The position numbers were made by a program, and so were the translations under genes. Below are positions 8,115 to 14,900 of a DNA stretch of 23,143 nt, piece after piece (position 1 is the first letter of the stretch; each line of letters opens with the position of its first letter). A model generated the notes under the pieces. That model ran no database searches, was not told the origin of the DNA, and saw nothing but the letters and a program-made list of their open reading frames with translations. Source of the stretch: Thermoleophilia bacterium (GTDB lineage Bacteria; Actinomycetota; Thermoleophilia; Gaiellales; Gaiellaceae); assembly GCA_025927435.1 (NCBI GenBank), contig JAICLM010000009.1:1-23143 (forward strand), in the 5' to 3' direction.

Positions 8115-8497
8115 CTGAGGCCCTGCCGCCGCGGCAGGTCGATCTCCTCGTTCACGAGGTGACCGTCCCGCTCGACGTAGCCGCCCTTGCCGCCGACGAC
8201 GAGCACGATCGCGTCCTCGTCGCCCGCGTTGGAGATGCGCCGCGGCGTCGTCGAGCTCGCGTGGAAGAGACCGCCCTGGCCGAGCTCGCGCGACTCGCCG
8301 TCGACATCGACCCGGATGCGACCCCTGTGCACGAAATAGAGCTCGTCCTGCGTGTCGTGGAAGTGCTCCGGGCCCTCGTAGTGCGCGGGGAAGACGATCG
8401 CGTTGACACCGAAGGCCTCGACGCCGAGCGCCTTCCTGATCTTGCGAAAGCCGTAGCCGTCGCCCAGCTCGTCGAGGGAGGAGAACGCGTGCGTCAT
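8111..8497 (-). CDS. Small cupin-domain protein
   Basis: Single-domain cupin of 128 aa. Motif 1 is clear: HYEGPEHFHDTQDELYFVHRG supplies an HxH pair and a downstream Glu of a metal site. Motif 2 is degenerate, FHASSTTPRRISN, with Arg where the last His usually sits. Such proteins are dioxygenases, isomerases or simple metabolite binders; no reaction can be named. ATG 8497 overlaps the stop of the MarR gene as ATGA, so the two are cotranscribed from the MarR side. The frame extends upstream to 8800 only as a shadow of MarR. The protein may share the redox or stress regulon of MarR and the divergent yceI genes. Confidence 0.85.
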   Translation of the reverse strand: MTHAFSSLDELGDGYGFRKIRKALGVEAFGVNAIVFPAHYEGPEHFHDTQDELYFVHRGRIRVDVDGESRELGQGGLFHASSTTPRRISNAGDEDAIVLVVGGKGGYVERDGHLVNEEIDLPRRQGLS

Positions 8498-8988
8498 ACG
8501 GAGCACTGCTCCGACGTGTGCGCGAGCGGCAGCCGCCCCAGCAGCTCGGCGAGCTGATCGCGCTCCTGCGCCGAGAACCGCGAGCCGAACAGCTCCTCGA
8601 TGTCCGCGAGGTGCGACTCTCGCGCCTCCTCCATCTTCCTCACGCCGGCCTTCGTCAGCACGGCGTACGTCACGCGGGCATCCGAGTCGCAACGCTCCTT
8701 CGCCACGAGACCGCCCGCCTCGAGCCCGTCGAGCAGACGCGTGATGCCCGACGCCGTAAGCAGGACGGAGCGGGCGAGATCGATGCGGCGCATCCGCCAC
8801 CCCTCCGCGTAGTAGAGCTGCACGAGAACGTCGAAGTCGCTCAGCGTCAGCTCGTGGACGACCTCGAGCCGGGACGAGAGCTCCCGGGTGAGCGCCGCGT
8901 GCGCGCGCAGGAAGCGCACCCAGGCGGTATCCGGGAGCCCGGGCGTCTCCCCCGAAACTGCTTGCGTGGTCAATACTTGACTAGACAA
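8494..8988 (-). CDS. MarR-family transcriptional regulator
   Basis: Winged-helix repressor of up to 164 aa, normally a dimer that binds short palindromes and is released by ligands or oxidation. The fold is visible as WVRFLRAHAALTRELSSRL, then LTLSDFDVLVQLYYAEGWRMRRIDLARSV with the helix-turn-helix, LTASGITRLLDGLEAGGLV as recognition helix, and the wing DARVTYAVLTKAGV. The start is unsettled: TTG 8988 gives the full frame but has only a weak purine stretch upstream, TTG 8973 lies inside the operator-like palindrome, and a GTG lies further in at the WVRFL segment. It is transcribed with the downstream cupin and divergently from yceI. It probably controls itself and the divergent operon. Confidence 0.87.
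   Translation of the reverse strand: MSSQVLTTQAVSGETPGLPDTAWVRFLRAHAALTRELSSRLEVVHELTLSDFDVLVQLYYAEGWRMRRIDLARSVLLTASGITRLLDGLEAGGLVAKERCDSDARVTYAVLTKAGVRKMEEARESHLADIEELFGSRFSAQERDQLAELLGRLPLAHTSEQCSV
8969..8981. promoter_or_regulatory. Palindromic operator candidate GTCAATACTTGAC
   Basis: Perfect inverted repeat with 5-bp arms and a 3-bp centre. It overlaps the -35 element of the yceI promoter (TTGACT from 8977) and lies at the 5' end of the marR frame. Size and position fit a MarR-family operator that represses both directions. A 10-of-11 copy of its core lies at 9016-9026. Confidence 0.6.
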
Positions 8989-9005
8989 TCTTTTCTCGCT
9001 ATGAT
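8977..9005 (+). promoter_or_regulatory. Near-consensus sigma-70/HrdB-type promoter of the yceI operon
   Basis: TTGACT (8977-8982), a 17-bp spacer, then TATGAT (9000-9005). Each hexamer matches five of six consensus bases. Transcription would begin near 9012, leaving a leader of about 29 nt with a Shine-Dalgarno AGAAGGAG (9024-9031) before ATG 9041. This is the strongest promoter in the window and unlike the mostly leaderless starts elsewhere. Confidence 0.72.
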
Positions 9006-9015
9006 CCTTGCGACC

Positions 9016-9026
9016 TCAAGTATAGA
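9016..9026 (+). promoter_or_regulatory. Second MarR operator-like site TCAAGTATAGA
   Basis: Matches the minus-strand reading of the 8970-8980 site (TCAAGTATTGA) at 10 of 11 positions. It sits just downstream of the predicted start point and next to the ribosome-binding site, 46 bp centre-to-centre from the first site. The two copies bracket the promoter. Confidence 0.5.
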
Positions 9027-9040
9027 AGGAGCTTGCAGCG

Positions 9041-9556
9041 ATGTCCACCCTTACCACTGCGAAGACCGCGCCCGCCGGCAGTTGGAGCGCCGACCCGGTT
9101 CACTCCAATGTCACGTTCGAGATCGCGTATGCCGGTACCAACACCTTCCGCGGCAGCTTCCGCGAATACGAGGCCGCGCTCGAGGACGGCGCCCTCGAGG
9201 GCTCGGCCACGGTCGCCAGCGTCGACGTCAAGGACGAGCAGCTCAACGGCCACCTCCAATCCCCTGACTTCTTCGACGCGGAGCGGTTCCCGGAGATCTC
9301 GTTCCGTACGAGCGACTTCGAGCACGGAGAGCTGACCATCAAGGGCCTCACCCGCCCCGTCGCGATCGCGGCGACCATCTCGGAGCCGAACGTCGATCCG
9401 TTCGGCCGCGAGCGCGTCGGCATCACCCTGGAGGCGACCGTCGATCGCAACGAGTTCGGGGTGAGCTGGAACGCGCCCAACCAGGGCGGCGGCAACTACC
9501 TCGGCGACGACGTCACCATCAAGGCAGAGCTCGCCCTCGTCAGGCAGGCGAACTGA
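9041..9556 (+). CDS. YceI-family lipocalin-like protein
   Basis: YceI-domain protein of 171 aa, an extended beta-barrel that binds polyisoprenoid or amide-type lipids. Family features are WSADPVHSNVTFEIAY near the N-terminus, FRGSFREYEAAL, the SVDVKDEQLNGHLQSPDFFDAERFPEISF core, LTIKGLTRPVAI and the NEFGVSWNAP end. There is no signal peptide, so this copy is probably cytoplasmic, unlike the periplasmic enterobacterial one. ATG 9041 has a good Shine-Dalgarno nine bases upstream. A flavin reductase gene follows after three bases, so the two form an operon. Divergence from marR with shared operator-like sites suggests control by that repressor, a common arrangement for stress-induced YceI genes in actinobacteria. 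Confidence 0.92.
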   Translation: MSTLTTAKTAPAGSWSADPVHSNVTFEIAYAGTNTFRGSFREYEAALEDGALEGSATVASVDVKDEQLNGHLQSPDFFDAERFPEISFRTSDFEHGELTIKGLTRPVAIAATISEPNVDPFGRERVGITLEATVDRNEFGVSWNAPNQGGGNYLGDDVTIKAELALVRQAN

Positions 9557-9559
9557 CGG

Positions 9560-10117
9560 ATGCGGATCCTCGCCGTTTCCGGCAGCCTGCGGGAGAGCTC
9601 GTACAACACGAGCCTCCTGCGGGCCGCCGTCGAAGCCGCGCCCGACGCCGTCGAGGTCGAGCTCTGGGAGGGCCTCGGGGAGCTGCCGCTCTACGACGAG
9701 GACCTCGAGGCCGACCCGCCCGAGTCGGTGCGCCGGCTGCGCGAGGACTGGGCGGCCGCCGACGCGATCCTCTTCTCCACGCCCGAGTACAACGGCTCCG
9801 TCCCCGGCGGCCTCAAGAACGCGATCGACTGGGCCTCGCGTCCGCGGCTGGAGGCCGCGCTCCGGAACAAGACCGTCGCCGTCGTCGGCGCGAGCACCGG
9901 TCAGTTCGGAGCGCTCTGGGCCCAGCAGGACCTGAAGCGGATCCTCGGCGTCGCCGGCGCCCGCGTCGTCGGGACCGAGATCCCGGTCCCGCGCGCACAC
10001 GAGCAATTCGACCTCGAGGGGCGGCTTCTCGATGGAGAGATCTTCGAACAGCTCCGGCTGCACCTGACCACTCTCGCCTCGGAAGCCGTCGCGGTTCCCG
10101 AGCGAGTCGCTGCCTGA
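9560..10117 (+). CDS. NADPH-dependent FMN reductase-like flavoprotein
   Basis: Flavodoxin-like fold protein of 185 aa, near the ArsH/chromate-reductase/azoreductase group, which moves electrons from NAD(P)H to FMN and on to quinones, metals or azo dyes. The FMN phosphate loop is SGSLRESSYNTSLL (7-20). The STPEYNGSVPGGLKNAIDW segment (about 73-91) is the family signature, and VVGASTGQFGA binds the isoalloxazine. It starts three bases after yceI and ends just before the terminator hairpin at 10121-10156. As part of a MarR-linked operon it may serve quinone or oxidative stress; the electron acceptor cannot be named. Confidence 0.9.
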   Translation: MRILAVSGSLRESSYNTSLLRAAVEAAPDAVEVELWEGLGELPLYDEDLEADPPESVRRLREDWAAADAILFSTPEYNGSVPGGLKNAIDWASRPRLEAALRNKTVAVVGASTGQFGALWAQQDLKRILGVAGARVVGTEIPVPRAHEQFDLEGRLLDGEIFEQLRLHLTTLASEAVAVPERVAA

Positions 10118-10120
10118 GCA

Positions 10121-10156
10121 AATGAGAAGGGGCCGCTCACGGCGGCCCCTCTCATT
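10121..10156. terminator. Bidirectional intrinsic-type terminator hairpin
   Basis: The arms 10121-10136 and 10142-10156 form a 15-bp stem with one bulged A (one of 10127/10128) and a 5-nt loop. It follows the plus-strand FMN reductase stop by three bases and also ends the minus-strand RNA unit. Neither side has a U tract, which is common in high-GC actinobacteria. Confidence 0.8.
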
Positions 10157-10282
10157 CAGTAACCAGCGCGTAGTGGCAGAGGCGCTTTCCAGCTCCGGTC
10201 TTGGTAGTAAGACCGGGCGGCGCGGAACGCGATGTCCCCCACGCTGGCTAGGCGGTTCCCCGTAGGTCCGGGGACGGCACCT

Positions 10283-10324
10283 CTACCCGCTGGTACCTCC
10301 ACTGCCCGTACTGTCTGAAATCAC
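10283..10324 (-). CDS. 13-codon minicistron (VISDSTGSGGTSG)
   Basis: A GTG-initiated ORF of 13 codons rich in Ser and Gly, ending in TAG. The AGGAGG core lies 10 nt upstream inside an exceptionally long anti-Shine-Dalgarno match. The last codons and the stop lie in the 5' arms of the long-range helices of the surrounding RNA, so a ribosome finishing the ORF would open them. The peptide resembles nothing I recognise. The role may be the act of translation rather than the product. The alternative is that the Shine-Dalgarno-like sequence pairs with 16S rRNA without productive translation. Confidence 0.45.
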   Translation of the reverse strand: MISDSTGSGGTSG

Positions 10325-10328
10325 TCTC

Positions 10329-10344
10329 GGACCACCTCCTTTCC
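10329..10344 (-). promoter_or_regulatory. Ultra-long Shine-Dalgarno, GGAAAGGAGGTGGTCC
   Basis: Read on the minus strand, 15 of these 16 bases (one as a G-U pair) can pair with the conserved 16S rRNA 3' tail GGAUCACCUCCUUUCU; the outermost G does not. Ordinary genes in this window show six to eight matching bases or none. Spacing to GTG 10324 is normal. The plus strand here therefore reads like a copy of the 16S tail. Confidence 0.7.
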
Positions 10345-10355
10345 GCGGTACCTGC

Positions 10356-10383
10356 AATGTAGCCGACGACGCGGCTACCGCAA
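10356..10383 (-). promoter_or_regulatory. Possible promoter of the small RNA unit
   Basis: On the minus strand TTGCGG (10383-10378), a 16-bp spacer and TACATT (10361-10356) would start transcription near 10349, five bases before the long Shine-Dalgarno. TACATT fits TANNNT. The -35 is poor and overlaps the end of the methyltransferase gene. A 6-bp hairpin (10360-10365 with 10372-10377) lies in the spacer and could also weakly end the methyltransferase transcript. Confidence 0.35.
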
Positions 10384-10962
10384 CACGACCGTCAGCTCGA
10401 GCCCGCGATCGAGCGGGACGGTGACGCTCAGGAGGCTCGGGTCGGCCTGCCGGGCAGCGGAGTACTGCGCGAGCGGGTCCGGATGCGAGAGGACGTTGTC
10501 CGCGACGATCAGCGCTCCCGGCTCGACCTTCTCCCGCGCGAGCCAAAACAGCTCCTCGTAGTCGTCCTTCTCGGCGTCGAGGAAGACGACGTCGAACACG
10601 TCGTCGATCCGGGCCAGCTGCTCGAACGCATCGCCCTCGACGAGCTCGGCCCACTCGGTGAGTCCCGCCTCCTCGACGTTGCGGCGCCATGCTTCGATCT
10701 TGGCGGGATCGTGCTCGAGGGACAGCACGCGCCCCCCGAGATGGCGAACGCCCGCGGCCAGCCAGATCGAGGAGTAGCCGCGCGACCCGCCGAGCTCGAG
10801 CACTTCGCAGTCGGTCTGCGGCGCCACGAGGGAGAAGAGGAAGCGGCCGGTGGTCGGCTCGACCTGGCGCGAGCGCTGCTCGGGAGGAAGGCCGCGCTCG
10901 CGCTCGGAGGCGTCCTCCCCCTCGAGGCGTTCGAGCACGACGCGCACGCGTTCGTCGAGCAT
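10375..10962 (-). CDS. Class I SAM-dependent O-methyltransferase
   Basis: Cytosolic methyltransferase of 195 aa, near the caffeoyl-CoA/catechol O-methyltransferase (Methyltransf_24) group. Motif I is VLELGGSRGYSSIWLA (53-68), with an acidic end to strand 2 (SLEHDPAKI), the VEGDAFEQL loop, and FDVVFLDAEKDDYEELF, which carries the metal/catalytic Asp and Lys typical of this group. The NVLSHPDP segment follows motif III. ATG 10962 is supported by TAGTTT seven bases upstream, which implies a leaderless mRNA. Only 24 bp separate it from the divergent SRPBCC gene. The acceptor molecule is unknown. The small RNA unit lies directly downstream on the same strand. Confidence 0.88.
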   Translation of the reverse strand: MLDERVRVVLERLEGEDASERERGLPPEQRSRQVEPTTGRFLFSLVAPQTDCEVLELGGSRGYSSIWLAAGVRHLGGRVLSLEHDPAKIEAWRRNVEEAGLTEWAELVEGDAFEQLARIDDVFDVVFLDAEKDDYEELFWLAREKVEPGALIVADNVLSHPDPLAQYSAARQADPSLLSVTVPLDRGLELTVVLR

Positions 10963-10969
10963 GGGCCGG

Positions 10970-10979
10970 AAACTATCGT
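10970..10979. promoter_or_regulatory. Bidirectional -10 core AAACTATCGT (methyltransferase/SRPBCC)
   Basis: The minus-strand -10 TAGTTT (10975-10970) and the plus-strand -10 TATCGT (10974-10979) share the TA step at 10974-10975. Each is exactly seven bases from its start codon (ATG 10962 on minus, GTG 10987 on plus). The pattern is ANNNTANNNT. Confidence 0.55.
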
Positions 10980-10986
10980 GGACCTC

Positions 10987-11385
10987 GTGCGCGCCGAGCT
11001 GAGCATCGAGATCGCGCGGACGCCGGCGGACGTCTACTCCTACCTCACCGACGTCTCGAACCTGCCAACCTGGCAGGCGGGCGTGAAGAGCGCGAGGCTG
11101 CGCGACGGGCGGATCGAGGAGGCGCGCTCACTGCTCGGACGCGAGCTCAACACCAAGCTGGAGATCGTCGAGCAGGAGGAGCCGCGCCTGTTCACGCTGC
11201 GCGCGCTGGACAGCCCAGTGCCGTTCACCGTCCGCCACGAGCTCGAGCCCGCCGGCGGCGGGACCCGGCTGACCGTGACGGCCGAGGGAAACGTCCCCGG
11301 TTTCGCCGCGGGGCTCCTTGCGCGACGGGCCGAGAAGCAGTTCCGCAAGGACTTCGAGCGGCTGAAGGAGATCCTCGAGAGCTAG
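10987..11385 (+). CDS. SRPBCC (START/Bet v1-like) ligand-binding protein
   Basis: Helix-grip fold protein of 132 aa of the polyketide-cyclase/dehydrase type that binds a hydrophobic ligand in a central cavity. It opens with ELSIEIARTPADVYSYLTDVSNLPTWQ, the usual first strand and helices, continues with strands around FTLRALDSPVPFTVRHELEP and GGTRLTVTAEGNVPG, and closes with the long C-terminal helix AEKQFRKDFERLKEIL. GTG 10987 is preferred to GTG 10978 because TATCGT lies seven bases upstream, while 10978 would lie inside that -10 box. No enzymatic residue can be assigned. Its stop is adjacent to that of the convergent tag gene in a GCTAGCTAGC palindrome. Confidence 0.85.
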   Translation: MRAELSIEIARTPADVYSYLTDVSNLPTWQAGVKSARLRDGRIEEARSLLGRELNTKLEIVEQEEPRLFTLRALDSPVPFTVRHELEPAGGGTRLTVTAEGNVPGFAAGLLARRAEKQFRKDFERLKEILES

Positions 11386-11910
11386 CTAGCGCTCGGCCTC
11401 GACCGCGTCGCGCACCCAGCAGTCCGGGCGGTGGCCGTTCACGATCCCGCACGCCTCCATGGAGGAGTAGACGGTCGTCGGGCCGACGAAGCGAAACCCG
11501 GCAGTCTTCAGCCTCCGCGAGAGCTCCTTCCCGTCCGGCGCGTCGCGGTACTCCCACATGAGCTCGTCGAGCGGCGTCCCGGTCTCGCGCAGGCCGAGCG
11601 TCGCGCGCGCGTTTGCGATCGTCGCCTCGATCTTGCCGCGGTGCCGGATGATCCCCGCTTCGCCGAGCAGCCGCTCGACGTCACGCTCGCAGAAGCCCGC
11701 GACTCGCTCGGGATCGAAGCCTGCGAAGGCGCACCGGAACGCCTCGCGCTTGCGCAAAACCGTGATCCACGCGAGGCCTGACTGGAAGCCTTCGAGGCAC
11801 AGGCGCTCGTACAGACCGCGCTCGTCCCGCACCGGCCGCCCCCATTCTTCGTCGTGGTACGCGACGTACGCGGGGTCGGTCGTCGGCCAGCAGCGGATTG
11901 GCTCGGCCAT
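11386..11910 (-). CDS. tag: DNA-3-methyladenine glycosylase I
   Basis: Base-excision repair glycosylase of 174 aa that removes 3-methyladenine from alkylated DNA (EC 3.2.2.20). The zinc-snap ligands characteristic of Tag are visible: a Cys in RCWPTTDP, a His in AYHDEEWG, and a C-terminal His and Cys in NGHRPDCW. The internal EGFQSGLAWITVLRKREAFR stretch and FVGPTTVYSSMEACG are strongly conserved in the family. ATG 11910 is chosen over GTG 11931 because the family starts right before the RCW motif and a TAGGCT -10 lies seven bases upstream. It diverges from the large cyclase gene with only 23 bp between start codons. Confidence 0.95.
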   Translation of the reverse strand: MAEPIRCWPTTDPAYVAYHDEEWGRPVRDERGLYERLCLEGFQSGLAWITVLRKREAFRCAFAGFDPERVAGFCERDVERLLGEAGIIRHRGKIEATIANARATLGLRETGTPLDELMWEYRDAPDGKELSRRLKTAGFRFVGPTTVYSSMEACGIVNGHRPDCWVRDAVEAER

Positions 11911-11917
11911 CCCTCGA

Positions 11918-11927
11918 AGCCTAGAGT
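11918..11927. promoter_or_regulatory. Bidirectional -10 core AGCCTAGAGT (tag/cyclase)
   Basis: The minus-strand -10 TAGGCT (11923-11918) and the plus-strand -10 TAGAGT (11922-11927) share the TA step at 11922-11923. ATG 11910 (tag) is seven bases away and ATG 11934 (cyclase) six. There is no room for a 5' UTR or Shine-Dalgarno on either side. Confidence 0.55.
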
Positions 11928-11933
11928 CCACAC

Positions 11934-14900
11934 ATGTCCTGGCAGTGCTCGGCGTGCTCTGCGACGAACCCGGACGGCACGGGGTTCTGCGGTCAGTGCG
12001 GCGCCGCGGGCCCGGTCGCGAGCACGGCCGCGCTGCGCTCGGAGCGGCGGCTCGTCACTGCGCTGTTCGCAGACATCTCCGGGTTCAGCGAGCTGACGGG
12101 ACGAGTCGACACCGAGGAGCTCCTCGAGGTGATCGACCCGGTCGTCACGGCGCTCAGCAACGTGGTCGGCCGGTATGGCGGCGTGGTCGAGAAGTACGCC
12201 GGGGACGCGATCCTGGCGCTGTTCGGCGCGCCGGTCGCCCACGACGACGACGCAGCCCGTGCGCTGCGCACCGCCGAGGCAATGCACCGGGAGCTCGCGG
12301 AGCTCGTGCCCGAGCTCGGGCCCGCGGCGTCGAGCCTCCGGCTCCACATCGGCGTCAACTCCGGCCACGGGATCGGCCGCGTGCTCGGCAGCGACGTGCG
12401 GCTCGACTACGGCGTGCTCGGCGACGTCGTCGTGCTGGCGCAGCGGCTGGAAGCGTCGGCGCCGCCGGGCGAGACCTACGTCGGCGAGACGACCTACGAG
12501 CTGACCCGGAAACAGTTCGACCTCGAGCCGCTCGGCGAGCTCACGGTGAAAGGGAAGGCGGAGCCCGTGCCGGCCTGGCGGCTCGCCGGGCTCAGGGCCG
12601 ACGCCGGCGTAACTGCCGTTCGGGAGCCGGCGCTCGCCGGCCGTGGACGGGAGCAGGCCGAGCTCGGCGAGCTGGTCGACCGGCTCGGCGAGGCGCGCGG
12701 GGGCGTCGGCTTCGTGATCGGTGAAGCGGGCGCGGGAAAGACAGTGCTTTGCGAGGCAATTCGCGCCCGTGCCGAGCGCGCAGGGCTGCAGTGGCTCGCT
12801 GCGCGCTGCATCTCCTACGGCGGCGAGCTCGCCTACTGGCCGTTCGCCGACCTGTTCCGGCGTGTTTTCGGGCTCGTGGACGCCCGGCAGCCGGAAGCCT
12901 TCGGCGTGCTCGAGGGGCGCCTCGCCGAACTCGGCCTTCAGGAAGCGCTGCCCTTCGTCGCCACCCTCTGCGGAATCGAGGGTGCACCGGCGACCCCGCT
13001 GGGAGCACAGACGTTCCAGGTGCGTCTGCACGAGTCGGTCGTCGCCGTCTTGCGGGCGCTGGCGACCCGAGAGCCGACGGCCCTTCACCTCGACGACCTC
13101 CACTGGGCAGACGGCCCAACCGTCGAGCTCCTCCGCAAAGTTCTTCAGCTCTGCAGCGAGGCGCCCCTGCTCGTCCTGGTCTCGTCCCGGCCGGATGCGC
13201 TCACCGCCATAGCGGAGCTCGAGGCAACGGTCGACGGCGCCGACGTCCGCCTCGACCTCGCGCCGCTCGCCGAGCCGGCGGTCCGGGAGATCGCCACGGG
13301 AATCCTCGGCGCGCCGCCGGCGCGCTCCCTCGTCGCCGAGCTCCTCGAACGCACGCGTGGCAACCCGTTCTTCGTCGAGGAGGTGACCCGGTCGCTGATG
13401 GAGCGCGACGAGCTCGAGCAAGATGCCGGCGAGTGGCGCACGCGTCCCGGCTGGGAGGCCGACCAGGTCCCGCTCACGGTAGAAGGCATCCTGGCCGCGC
13501 GCGTCGACGCGCTCGGAGAGCCGGAGCGCGACGCGCTCGAGGTGCTGTCGATCATCGGCCGACGCGCCGACGGCGAGCTGGCGCGTGCAGTCAGCGGCGA
13601 GATCGACGCGGCCGTCCCCACGCTCGTTGCTGCCGGGCTGCTCGACGGGCCAGACGAGAAGAGCCAAGTCCTCACGTTTCACCACCCGCTGATCCAGCAG
13701 GTCGTCTATTCGCGACTTCTCCGCCGCCGCCGCGCGCGCCTGCATACCCTCGTGGGCGCCGCCGCGGAGACGCTGTACGGCGTGGACGACGCGTCCGTAG
13801 ACCTCTTCGCGCGGCACTTCTACCTCGGCGAGGAGCCGCAGAAGGCGTACCCGCACCTGTTGCGCGCCGCCGACCGTGCCGAGCGGCTGTATGCGAACGA
13901 GCAGGCTCTCACCCAGCTGCGCCGCGCGCTCGAGCTGACCGCAACCGTCGCCGCGGCAGACGACGAGAGGTTGGCGCTTCTCCTGCGCTGCGCCAAGCTC
14001 GAGGACACGGTCGGGCGCTACGAGGAGGCTCGCTACCTCTACCACGAGGTAGCCGAGACGGGCCACGTCCGCGCAGCGATCGGCGAGATCGAGGCGCTGC
14101 GCAAGCTCGGGCGGTTGCCGTGGGACGAAGCCGTCGAGCTCCTGGAGCGCGCCCGGGCAACATGTCTCGACCCGGCGGACGTCGCGGCACTCGCGCTCGA
14201 AGAAGGATTGCTGCAGCGCCAGCGCGGCGAGACGGATGCGGCAGTCGACGCACTGCAGAGGGGTCTCGTCGCCGTCTCCGGGCACGACTCGGGGCTCGAG
14301 GGAGAGCTTCTCCTGGAGCTCGGGTATACGCTCACGTTCGCCGGCGGAGCCGAGGATGGCCTGTCTCATGTGAGCCGGGCACGCCGCGTGTTCGAGCACA
14401 CCGGAGATCTGCCGCGGCTGGCGATGACGCTCCGCATGCTCGGAGGCATCCAGTCCGATCTCGCGGACGCAGCGGACGATCGTGAGGGGCTGGAGCGAGC
14501 TCGGGAGACGCTCGAGCAGGCACACGCACTGGCGCGCCGGATCGGAAACGCCGAGGAGCAGGCGGCGTCCCTGATGAACCTGGGTGTCATTCTCGGGCAG
14601 CTCGGAGAGTTCGAAACCGCACTCGAGGTCGACCGCGCCGCCCTTGCAGCCTTCGAGAGTGCAGGGCTGAAGAGAGGCGTCGCCTGCGCCTGCTGCAACA
14701 TCGCAAGCCATCTGACCGACCTGGCGCGGTGGGAGGAGGCCCTCGACACCGGCCGCCGTGCATTGGAGGTGGCCACCGAGATCGACATGCCGTACTGGAT
14801 CACCGGCGCTCTGCTCTCCATCGCCCAGTCCGAGCTCGCGCTCGGCAACCCCGAGCCCTCGGCCGCGGCCGCAGAAGAGGCGGTCGAACGGGCCCTCGCA

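Larger units (their letters stand above)
10121..10349 (-). ncRNA. Candidate structured small RNA with a 13-codon ORF and 16S-complementary leader
   Basis: This gap holds no gene longer than 13 codons on either strand. On the minus strand it looks like one transcript: a promoter-like element, a very long Shine-Dalgarno match, a short ORF, folded RNA and a terminator. Helices seen are a perfect 8-bp hairpin (10195-10202 with 10209-10216), a long-range 8-bp helix (10175-10182 with 10280-10287) continued by CCAGCG/CGCTGG (10163-10168 with 10288-10293), a 6-bp hairpin 10276-10281/10292-10297, and two competing helices using 10269-10275 (with 10257-10262 or with 10234-10239). Two of these helices need a G-U pair as minus RNA but would have an A-C mismatch as plus RNA, which supports the minus strand. 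It does not show tRNA, tmRNA, SRP or RNase P RNA signatures. The class is unknown to me. Confidence 0.55.

Noticed and set aside
10140..10350. tRNA, tmRNA, SRP RNA or RNase P RNA in the non-coding gap
   Set aside because: No tRNA-like acceptor or T-loop, no SRP apical loop motif, no RNase P core motif, and the length is wrong for RNase P.
10283..10690. A 135-codon minus-strand frame ending at the same stop as the 13-codon ORF
   Set aside because: Its upstream part overlaps the methyltransferase out of frame and is Arg/Gly-rich shadow sequence; the Shine-Dalgarno instead marks GTG 10324.
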